A stretch of 5,684 nt of DNA, taken from positions 1 to 5,684 of the forward strand of contig NZ_CAKROJ010000096.1 in the NCBI RefSeq assembly GCF_934372025.1. Direction: 5' to 3'. The notes under the pieces are model-generated. The model did not search any database, was not told the origin of the DNA, and saw only the letters and a list, made by a program, of their open reading frames with translations. Positions 1 to 4,916 of the stretch are shown here, one piece after another; position 1 is the first letter of the stretch, and each line of letters begins with the position of its first letter. The DNA comes from an uncultured Blautia sp. Its GTDB lineage: Bacteria; Bacillota; Clostridia; Lachnospirales; Lachnospiraceae. The position numbers were made by a program, and so were the translations under genes.

Positions 1-446
1 GTCATGATCCAGGAAAGAAGTATCATAAATGGTGCTCTGGCAAGAAGACGAATACTCATCATATATGCCATCTGCACGTTTGTAATATCGGTTGTCATAC
101 GTGTCACAAGACCCGATGTGGAAAAATGATCGATATTTTTGAAAGAAAATTCCTGTACTTTATAAAATATATCATGACGGAGATTTTTTGCATAACCTGC
201 TGCTGCCACTGCTGCCATGTTTCCGGCCTGCACACCAAAAAACAATGAGATCATTGCCATTGCAACGAGAATCACTCCCCGCTGTACAATATAAGCAAGG
301 TCACCATTGGCAATACCAACGTCTATAATCTTTGCCATTTCAAGTGGAATAAGCACTTCCATAAAAACTTCCAAAATTACCAGAAGTGGAGCCAGCAGAG
401 ATTCTTTCCTGTATTCCCTGATGGATTTAAACATCTTTCTGTTCAT
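1..446 (-). CDS. ABC exporter, membrane-domain N-terminus (partial, runs off the left edge)
   Basis: Only the first 148 residues are in the window, and the rest lies beyond base 1. Two hydrophobic segments are visible at about residues 17-38 and 56-80, and a third begins near 128. The stretch around residues 28-46 (FMEVLIPLEMAKIIDVGI) and the segment FSTSGLVTRMTTDITNVQ near 108-125 are typical of the transmembrane domain of heterodimeric multidrug-type ABC exporters (BmrCD/LmrCD-like). In that family an ATP-binding domain follows, but it is outside the window. The ATG is preceded by AAAGGAGG (core at 453-457) with a 6-nt spacer. The gene starts inside the 3' end of the upstream marR-type gene (20-bp overlap), so the two are probably translationally coupled. 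A partner half-transporter gene would be expected next. The substrate is unknown. The ABC exporter call is firm; the multidrug role is inferred. Confidence 0.9.
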   Translation of the reverse strand, partial: MNRKMFKSIREYRKESLLAPLLVILEVFMEVLIPLEMAKIIDVGIANGDLAYIVQRGVILVAMAMISLFFGVQAGNMAAVAAAGYAKNLRHDIFYKVQEFSFKNIDHFSTSGLVTRMTTDITNVQMAYMMSIRLLARAPFMILLSWIM

Positions 447-933
447 CTTTTTCCTCCTTTATTTTTTCCTCATTCATTTTTACCAGATTACCATGCATCT
501 GACACAATACTTTTTTACAGGTCATAACATCTTCTTCTGAAATTCCCTGAGTAAGTTTTATTTCCGACTGTTCAATATGTTCCAGAATACTTGGTCTTAA
601 TTTTTCGGCTTTCAAAGTCGGTGCAAGTTTCTTAAGACGGGCATCTTTTTTAACGCTTTCTCTGTAAATATATCCATGCTTTTCCATCAGTTTAAGAATT
701 CCTGTAACCGTAGATTTACGAATCTGAAATTCTTCTTCTATATCTTTCTGATAAAGATCTCTGTGAAGTGATTCCAGCAAAATAAATTTCAGAACGTGTT
801 TCTGCATGATCGTCAGATCATCATTCTGAATAGAAGACACCACACTGTTAGCATCTCGTTTCATCTGGTGCGACAGCATATGAATTAGTCTTCCCATATG
901 CATTTTCTTAAATTTTTCGTCTGCCTCGTTCAT
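427..933 (-). CDS. MarR-family winged-helix transcriptional regulator
   Basis: This 168-residue protein has the size and layout of a MarR dimer. N-terminal helices (about 1-55) are followed by a helix-turn-helix with recognition helix near 70-86 (FQIRKSTVTGILKLMEKHGYI). A wing at about 88-108 carries the D-x-R motif (D97, R99) typical of MarR proteins. The C-terminal 20 residues are a Lys/Glu-rich tail encoded by DNA that overlaps the start of the ABC gene. The start has an AGGAG site (939-943) 5 nt upstream. It is the first gene of a two-or-more gene unit with the exporter, an arrangement in which MarR proteins usually repress their own operon and are released by a small molecule. That role is inferred from family and context; the inducer is unknown. 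The family assignment is secure. Confidence 0.93.
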   Translation of the reverse strand: MNEADEKFKKMHMGRLIHMLSHQMKRDANSVVSSIQNDDLTIMQKHVLKFILLESLHRDLYQKDIEEEFQIRKSTVTGILKLMEKHGYIYRESVKKDARLKKLAPTLKAEKLRPSILEHIEQSEIKLTQGISEEDVMTCKKVLCQMHGNLVKMNEEKIKEEKDEQKDV

Positions 934-951
934 CTGCTCTCCTTTCTCAAT

Positions 952-971
952 TTAGTTCGCATCCTAACTTT
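952..971 (-). promoter_or_regulatory. Candidate MarR autoregulatory operator
   Basis: An imperfect dyad lies just downstream of the -10 box, between promoter and ribosome binding site. The half-sites are AGTTCG (954-959) and CTAACT (964-969), matching at 5 of 6 positions around a 4-bp centre. MarR proteins typically bind roughly 16-20 bp dyads near their own promoter, so the position suits steric repression at the transcription start. The dyad is seen directly; protein binding is inferred. Confidence 0.5.
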
Positions 972-975
972 TGTC

Positions 976-1004
976 ATTATACAAACCTCTTTTCCTAAAG
1001 TCAA
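976..1004 (-). promoter_or_regulatory. Sigma-A promoter of the marR-ABC operon
   Basis: Read on the minus strand, TTGACT (999-1004) and TATAAT (976-981) are separated by exactly 17 bp. This is one mismatch from the full consensus, so the promoter should be strong unless repressed. It lies 43 bp upstream of the marR start codon and points away from the pab operon terminator. Confidence 0.88.
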
Positions 1005-1061
1005 CATATTTTTTGTGTCTTTTTGAAAACAATTACCCTTTCGATAAGCATTTTGCCCAAG

Positions 1062-1092
1062 AAAAAAATGTCCCATTATAAGGACATTTTTT
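1062..1092 (-). terminator. Intrinsic terminator of the pabABC operon
   Basis: AAAAAATGTCC (1063-1073) is a perfect complement of GGACATTTTTT (1082-1092), with an 8-nt loop. On the minus strand the hairpin ends in a run of T residues, the classical Rho-independent form. The pabC stop codon (1076-1078) lies in the loop, so the last coding codons form one arm. With A and T runs on both sides it could also act on plus-strand transcripts. Confidence 0.85.
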
Positions 1093-1822
1093 CGTTTTCA
1101 TATATTTTTCTGACTTCCTCTGTTTTATCACTGCAGGAAAAAGAAACACTTCCCAACTGTCTCACCGGCATCACTCCCATAAGAGAATTCGTGACAAAAC
1201 ATTCATCATAATGCATCAGTTCATCCGGATAAATGATTGTTTCCTCTGCCTGAAATTTCTCCATAATATATGCTCTCAGGATGCCAGGCAGCAGACCACA
1301 GGAAAGCTGCGGTGTATATATAGTATTTTCACGCACAAAAAAGATATTGCAGACAGTCCCCTCACTGATCTGACCTTTGGTATTGATAAAAATTTTGTCA
1401 TTAATACCCTCAGCCGCTGCTGACCTCTTTTCCATTATGCAATCACCATAATTCAATGTTTTATGGTATACAAGCGGAGAAGTCTCATTTCTTCTGACTT
1501 TACTGAAATCAGTTATAAATCCCCGTATATAATCTTCTTTCTTATATGGATTTTGTCTGATCTGGAAAAACAGATTTCGGTCAGACATTGCAATTTTGAG
1601 TGCCGCATGTTTTGTTGACTCTCTATCCTGTTCATTCAGATATTTCCAGATCTTTTCCACAATAATATCTCGTTCCACACAGGAAGCAATTCCCAGAAAT
1701 CTTGCTGATCTCTCTATTCGCTCCAGATGTTTCTCAAGAAACAGTGGCCTGCCATCTTCTACGGCAATCGTCTCAAATACACCCATTCCAAACAGAAATC
1801 CCTCATCCAGTTCAATATTCAT
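1076..1822 (-). CDS. pabC: Aminodeoxychorismate lyase (PLP-dependent, class IV aminotransferase fold)
   Basis: PabC converts 4-amino-4-deoxychorismate to p-aminobenzoate and pyruvate in the cytosol, the last step of PABA synthesis. The 248 residues fit a compact fold-type IV PLP enzyme. The N-terminus has the usual D-x-GFLFGMGVFET pattern (residues 6-18), which supports this start. The PLP lysine is expected to be K121 in HKTLNY. The conserved glutamate that contacts the pyridine nitrogen is E154 in SEGTVCNIF, and a TNSLMGVMPV segment (211-220) follows near the cofactor phosphate site. A GGAGAG site lies 6 nt before the ATG. It follows pabB by 17 bp and is the last gene of the pab operon. The fold is shared with branched-chain and D-amino-acid transaminases; the pab context decides the specificity. 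Confidence 0.92.
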   Translation of the reverse strand: MNIELDEGFLFGMGVFETIAVEDGRPLFLEKHLERIERSARFLGIASCVERDIIVEKIWKYLNEQDRESTKHAALKIAMSDRNLFFQIRQNPYKKEDYIRGFITDFSKVRRNETSPLVYHKTLNYGDCIMEKRSAAAEGINDKIFINTKGQISEGTVCNIFFVRENTIYTPQLSCGLLPGILRAYIMEKFQAEETIIYPDELMHYDECFVTNSLMGVMPVRQLGSVSFSCSDKTEEVRKIYENEKMSL

Positions 1823-1839
1823 CTTTTTCTCTCCACATC

Positions 1840-3204
1840 TTATTTCATTGCCTCCAGAACTGCTTTAGCTTTCTGAAGAGTTTCTTCATATTCAAATTCC
1901 AGGTCTGATTCAGCGGTAATACCTCCGCCAACACCCAGATAGTACATTCCATCCTTATGCAATGCTGTTCGAATGACAATGTTAAAATCACAGTCTCCAT
2001 CCAGAGTCAGATAACCAATAGAACCTGTATAAAGACTTCTTTGATTGTTTTCCAGTTCATCAATGATTTCCATTGCCCGATATTTCGGCGCACCAGTGAT
2101 CGAACCTCCCGGAAAAGCTGCCTCAAGAAGATCCATAACGGTTTTGCCCTCTTCCAGTTCTCCTTCAATATCAGACACCAGATGAAATACTGTCGCATAT
2201 TCCTCTACTGTAAAAAGTTCGGTTACTTTTACACTGCCTGGTCTGCACACACGATTCAGATCATTTCGCTCAAGATCCACGATCATAAGAAGTTCACTCT
2301 TATCCTTCTCAGAATTTTCAAGCTCCGTTCTCATAAACAGGTCTTCCTCCGAAGTCTCGCCTCTTTTTCGTGTACCTTTGATCGGCCGTGTATTCACATG
2401 TCCCTGTTTCATCTTCAGAAAACGTTCCGGAGAAGCACAGACAATCTGAAAATCACCATAATCCATATATCCGCCAAATGGAGACGGATTATTTTCTCTC
2501 AGATCATAAAAAACATCCAGCGGTTTTTTATCACTCTTTACCTTCAGCTGCTGTGTCATATTCGTAATATAGATATCACCTTCAATAATATAGCGGATCA
2601 TATCATCAACTGCCTGCTTATATTCTTCTTTTTCAAAATTTGGTGTTACTTCTATATTATAAGAAGATGTACAAATTCCGGCAATCTCTTCTGTCGGCTC
2701 TGAAATTCGTCTCTCCACACAGGAAAGCAGTTTTTCCGCATCCTCTGTGATTCCATTTGCCACCAGATAGATTTTCTTTTCATGACGGTCCTCTATCACA
2801 TAAAAATCATAAAAAATAAGCATTGCATCCGGAATAGATACCAGATTCTCCTTGCAGGACGCTACCTGCATTAATTTTCGTCCATATTCATAGGAAAAAT
2901 AACCGATTGCCCCGGAGACCATCGGCAAACTGCTTTTGTTCTCATCTTTATGCTCCAGCAGATATTTCTTAAGATATTCTTCAAATGTACTCTCTGTCGT
3001 TTTCTGCCCATTTATGTAAAACCCACTGTCATCCTTCACCAGTCTGAGATAAGGATATGCCCCTATGATTGAATATCTTCCAAGCTGATTTACCAGCGAA
3101 GAATCCAGAAACGCACTGTCCTTCTCATCAGCAAAATACTGAAACAGCTCTGCTGCAGATCTGAATGGATCTAGTTCTCTAATTACACGCTTTATATTAT
3201 ACAT
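1840..3204 (-). CDS. pabB: Aminodeoxychorismate synthase component I
   Basis: PabB takes ammonia made by PabA and aminates chorismate to 4-amino-4-deoxychorismate. The 454 residues match the usual component I length. An N-terminal domain (about 1-170) precedes the chorismate-binding domain (about 190-454). That domain contains PIKGTRKRG (274-282), MIVDLERNDLNR (307-318), FPGGSITGAPK (364-374) and GGGIT (427-431). K276 in PIKGT is diagnostic: it is the active-site lysine of PabB, where anthranilate synthases carry alanine (PIAGT). The ATG at 3204 has a GAGAGG site 8 nt upstream. The gene lies 60 bp after pabA and 17 bp before pabC. No fusion to the amidotransferase or lyase domain is seen, so all three activities are separate polypeptides. 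The identification is firm. Confidence 0.95.
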   Translation of the reverse strand: MYNIKRVIRELDPFRSAAELFQYFADEKDSAFLDSSLVNQLGRYSIIGAYPYLRLVKDDSGFYINGQKTTESTFEEYLKKYLLEHKDENKSSLPMVSGAIGYFSYEYGRKLMQVASCKENLVSIPDAMLIFYDFYVIEDRHEKKIYLVANGITEDAEKLLSCVERRISEPTEEIAGICTSSYNIEVTPNFEKEEYKQAVDDMIRYIIEGDIYITNMTQQLKVKSDKKPLDVFYDLRENNPSPFGGYMDYGDFQIVCASPERFLKMKQGHVNTRPIKGTRKRGETSEEDLFMRTELENSEKDKSELLMIVDLERNDLNRVCRPGSVKVTELFTVEEYATVFHLVSDIEGELEEGKTVMDLLEAAFPGGSITGAPKYRAMEIIDELENNQRSLYTGSIGYLTLDGDCDFNIVIRTALHKDGMYYLGVGGGITAESDLEFEYEETLQKAKAVLEAMK

Positions 3205-3264
3205 CTATTTTTCCTCTCTGTCCGTTTGTCAGAACATTTCCTCATGTCTTGAAATGCATTTGTG

Positions 3265-3852
3265 TTACCGTTCACCGGAATATTCCTCTGCAATTCGACA
3301 AAAATTCTCCAGTAACTCATGACCGTATTCTGTCAGAACTGCCTCCGGATGGAACTGAACTCCAAACAACGGCATAGTCTTATTTGATATGCCCATTACC
3401 GCACCATCTTCTGAAACTGCATCTACACGGTAATCTTCCGGAATACTGTTCTCACGTACAACCAGCGAATGATAGCGTGTCACTTTGAAATTCTCCGGTA
3501 ATCCTTCAAATATCCCACTTCCATTATTTCGGATTCCTGTTATCTTTCCATGCATCGGCCTGCTGCCTTTCTCAACCGTTGCACCACAACAGTGTCCCAG
3601 TACCTGATGCCCAAGGCATACGCCAAGAATAGGAATTTTCCCCTGAAACCGTTTAACTGTATCCATGCAGACTTCCGCATCCCACGGGCGTTTTGGTCCC
3701 GGTGAAAGTATGATTCCCTCAGGATGCATCTCTTCAATTTCTGCCATCGTAATATGGTCACTTCTTCTGACGATAATCTGCCTGCCCAGTTCTTCAAAAT
3801 AAGCCTTGAGATTATAAACAAATGAATCATAGTTATCAATCATCAAATACAT
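3265..3852 (-). CDS. pabA: Aminodeoxychorismate synthase component II (glutamine amidotransferase)
   Basis: PabA hydrolyses glutamine and channels ammonia to PabB. The 195 residues are a complete class I (triad) glutamine amidotransferase. It opens with MIDNYDSFVYNL (4-15), continues with ILSPGPKRPWDA (48-59), and has the nucleophile elbow GVCLGHQ with C79. The triad is completed by H168 and E170 in GVQFHPEA. The ATG used is preceded by GGAGG (3859-3863) with 6 nt spacing; an in-frame Met at residue 4 is a weaker alternative. The homologue TrpG is nearly indistinguishable, and in some Firmicutes one protein serves both folate and tryptophan synthesis. Because pabB and pabC follow and no trp gene is visible, the folate role is chosen, but dual use cannot be excluded. 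Confidence 0.93.
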   Translation of the reverse strand: MYLMIDNYDSFVYNLKAYFEELGRQIIVRRSDHITMAEIEEMHPEGIILSPGPKRPWDAEVCMDTVKRFQGKIPILGVCLGHQVLGHCCGATVEKGSRPMHGKITGIRNNGSGIFEGLPENFKVTRYHSLVVRENSIPEDYRVDAVSEDGAVMGISNKTMPLFGVQFHPEAVLTEYGHELLENFCRIAEEYSGER

Positions 3853-3871
3853 AATTTTCCTCCATAATGAT

Positions 3872-3920
3872 AAAAAGGGATAACGAATGTGTACACGAAA
3901 TACACACAGTCGTTATCCCT
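3872..3920 (-). terminator. Leader attenuator hairpin directly before pabA
   Basis: An 11-bp perfect stem pairs 3876-3886 (AGGGATAACGA) with 3910-3920 (TCGTTATCCCT). It continues after one mismatch by 5 bp (3888-3892 with 3904-3908) around an 11-nt loop. On the minus strand the stem ends in a run of five T residues (3876-3872). Only 8 nt separate the T run from the pabA GGAGG. No minus-strand gene lies upstream in the window and the pab promoter is about 50 bp further up. The hairpin therefore sits inside the pab leader and looks like a regulated terminator (attenuator). The signal that would control it is unknown. Confidence 0.75.
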
Positions 3921-3960
3921 GATGGTCCGTAATCTGTGAAATTTTTATTCAATTTTGTTT

Positions 3961-3990
3961 AAGACAGCTTTATGCTATCATATCTGTCTT
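3961..3990. repeat. Inverted repeat overlapping the pab promoter
   Basis: AAGACAG (3961-3967) and CTGTCTT (3984-3990) are perfect 7-bp inverted arms 16 bp apart. An inner dyad TATG (3971-3974) / CATA (3979-3982) lies between them. The repeat covers the -10 box and the start point, a position suited to a repressor operator. No regulator gene can be linked to it from this window. Confidence 0.5.
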
Positions 3991-4000
3991 TTTCCGTCAA
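3972..4000 (-). promoter_or_regulatory. Promoter of the pabABC operon
   Basis: On the minus strand TTGACG (3995-4000) is followed after 17 bp by TAGCAT (3972-3977), with a TG one base before the -10 (extended -10 form). Transcription would begin near 3965, giving a leader of about 110 nt before pabA. The -10 is a 4-of-6 match, so this is good but not certain. Confidence 0.65.
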
Positions 4001-4078
4001 TATATCATTTCATAAACCGTTACTTTCAATAATGTGTATTTTTTCGGCAAATTACCTCTTTTCTCTCTAATATATCTA

Positions 4079-4087
4079 TGCTATACT
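4079..4087 (+). promoter_or_regulatory. Extended -10 promoter of the folE operon
   Basis: TGCTATACT combines the TG extension (4079-4080) with a -10 of TATACT (4082-4087), one mismatch from consensus. A -35 at 17-bp spacing (4059-4064, TTTTCT) is poor, which is tolerated by extended -10 promoters. Transcription would begin about 4094, just ahead of the riboswitch aptamer at 4107, which supports the call. Confidence 0.65.
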
Positions 4088-4106
4088 GTACGGGAAATGA
4101 ATGCTA

Positions 4107-4203
4107 TGCAAAATAGGATCATATGCGTCAAGTGTTCAGCGAATGGGGAGTTGTCGCCGAAACGAAAAGTACGTCTTACGGTATGTGATCCGCACCCGTT
4201 GCA
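4107..4203 (+). promoter_or_regulatory. Tetrahydrofolate (THF) riboswitch aptamer
   Basis: The sequence lines up by eye with the THF-I riboswitch consensus. Conserved blocks are GCGTCAAGTGT (4125-4135), GAATGGGGAGTTGTC (4141-4155), ACGAA (4162-4166) and GATCCGCACCCG (4187-4198). Helices seen are P1 (4107-4111 with 4199-4203), P2 (4116-4126 with 4181-4191, two G-U pairs), P3 (4134-4141 with 4155-4163, one A-C mismatch and a bulge) and a small hairpin around 4169-4179. A GGG in the P3 loop (4145-4147 or 4146-4148) can pair with CCC at 4195-4197, the long-range pseudoknot of the class. THF riboswitches usually lower expression of folate genes when reduced folates are plentiful, and folE is an established target. 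Recognition is from memory of the consensus and no covariance search was run. Confidence 0.87.
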
Positions 4204-4215
4204 ACAATATAAGAG

Positions 4216-4282
4216 GATATCTCATATTGTGTAGGGATACGTTTTTCGACATACGTTCTATCACAATTGGAGATATCTTTTT
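4216..4282 (+). terminator. Riboswitch-controlled terminator in the folE leader
   Basis: GATATCTC (4216-4223) pairs perfectly with GAGATATC (4270-4277). After a 2x2 internal loop the stem continues as ATTGTG (4226-4231) with CACAAT (4262-4267). A run of five T residues follows (4278-4282). The left arm can alternatively pair with the segment immediately after the aptamer, 4204-4210 with 4224-4230, forming a possible antiterminator. This fits a transcription-terminating expression platform. The helices are read from the sequence; the switching is inferred. Confidence 0.75.
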
Positions 4283-4309
4283 GCTTTATCACGCTATCAC
4301 TTCGATAAA

Positions 4310-4357
4310 AAAAAGACAATCTCCACGATATCATATTTAACAGGAGGTTGTTTTTTT
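4310..4357 (+). promoter_or_regulatory. Hairpin sequestering the folE ribosome binding site
   Basis: CAATCTCC (4317-4324) pairs with GGAGGTTG (4343-4350, one G-U). The stem extends through A residues (4310-4316) against T residues (4351-4357), about 15 bp in all with an 18-nt loop. It hides the AGGAGG (4342-4347) that serves folE. Because the GGAGGTTG arm runs straight into seven T residues, the short form of the hairpin also resembles a second terminator. Spacing from AGGAGG to ATG is 11 nt, longer than usual. Confidence 0.65.
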
Positions 4358-4358
4358 A

Positions 4359-4916
4359 ATGGTAGATAAACAGAAAGTGGAACAGGCTATCCGTCTTCTT
4401 CTTGAAGGGATTGGTGAAGACACAGAGCGCGAAGGACTTAAAGATACTCCGGATCGTATCGCACGTATGTGTATGGAAATTTATGGTGGGCTGGATGAAG
4501 AAGCGGATCATCATCTTGCCAAACAGTTTGAAGTAGAAAATAATGAAATGGTACTGGAAAAGGATATTACCTTCTATTCTATGTGCGAACACCATCTGAT
4601 GCCATTTTACGGCAAAGCTCATGTAGCTTATATACCAAACGGCAAGGTTACCGGCCTCAGCAAGCTTGCACGTACCGTTGACGTATATGCAAGAAGGCCT
4701 CAGATTCAGGAACGACTTACCGTCCAGATTGCTGATGCACTGGAACGTACGCTGAATCCTAAGGGAATCATGATCATGCTTGAAGCAGAGCACACCTGCA
4801 TGACCATGCGTGGAATCAAAAAGCCTGGCAGCAAGACTATCACCACTGTAACAAGAGGTGACTTTAAAACAGACAGAGAACTTCAGAAACAGTTTCTCGC
4901 TATGGTAAAAGACTGA
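4359..4916 (+). CDS. folE: GTP cyclohydrolase I (zinc-dependent, FolE type)
   Basis: FolE converts GTP to 7,8-dihydroneopterin triphosphate and formate, the committed step of the pterin branch of folate synthesis. The 185 residues match the bacterial family. The zinc ligands expected by homology are C76 and H79 in SMCEHHLMPFYGKAHVAY and C147 in EHTCMTMRGIKKPGS; H78 is the likely catalytic histidine. The family signature SKLARTVDVYARRPQIQERLT is at 101-121. It is the first gene of the operon and lies behind a THF riboswitch. Its TGA overlaps the ATG of the next gene by one base, so the two are probably translationally coupled. A queuosine-pathway role for FolE is possible in principle, but the folP context and THF aptamer point to folate. 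Confidence 0.97.
   Translation: MVDKQKVEQAIRLLLEGIGEDTEREGLKDTPDRIARMCMEIYGGLDEEADHHLAKQFEVENNEMVLEKDITFYSMCEHHLMPFYGKAHVAYIPNGKVTGLSKLARTVDVYARRPQIQERLTVQIADALERTLNPKGIMIMLEAEHTCMTMRGIKKPGSKTITTVTRGDFKTDRELQKQFLAMVKD

Noticed and set aside
1957..2703. A 248-codon open frame on the plus strand inside pabB
   Set aside because: It is antisense to a complete, motif-rich pabB, has a low-complexity Phe/Ile/Arg-rich composition and no good ribosome binding site. It is a shadow frame.
3234..3247. Short palindrome in the pabA-pabB gap (ACAT-N6-ATGT) and a 17-codon frame overlapping the pabB start
   Set aside because: The stem is only 4 bp with no T run, and the tiny frame has no convincing ribosome binding site. 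The 60-bp gap otherwise holds only the pabB RBS.
1840..3852. Anthranilate synthase (trpE/trpG) instead of pabB/pabA
   Set aside because: Component I carries lysine in PIKGT (K276), the PabB hallmark, and an aminodeoxychorismate lyase follows. No trpD, trpC or other trp gene is nearby.
3876..3886. AGGGATAAC resembling the start of an I-SceI homing site
   Set aside because: Only about half of the site matches, and the sequence is fully explained as one arm of a terminator hairpin.
3853..3955. Possible leader peptide before pabA on the minus strand, starting at a TTG
   Set aside because: No Shine-Dalgarno site precedes it, it has no Trp run or other regulatory codon cluster, and it reads through the hairpin into pabA out of frame. 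Translation-type attenuation is not supported.
3853..4000. T-box or TRAP control of the pab operon
   Set aside because: The leader is too short for a T-box and lacks a GGUGG-type antiterminator motif, and no series of spaced GAG/TAG triplets is present.
4285..4309. Small hairpin TTTATC/GATAAA between the two folE leader structures
   Set aside because: It has only six mostly A-T pairs with a 13-nt loop, too weak to call as a functional element on its own.
4034..4340. Two overlapping plus-strand open frames in the folE leader
   Set aside because: They cover the promoter, the THF aptamer and the terminator stem, lack ribosome binding sites and match no recognisable family. The RNA structure explains the sequence better.
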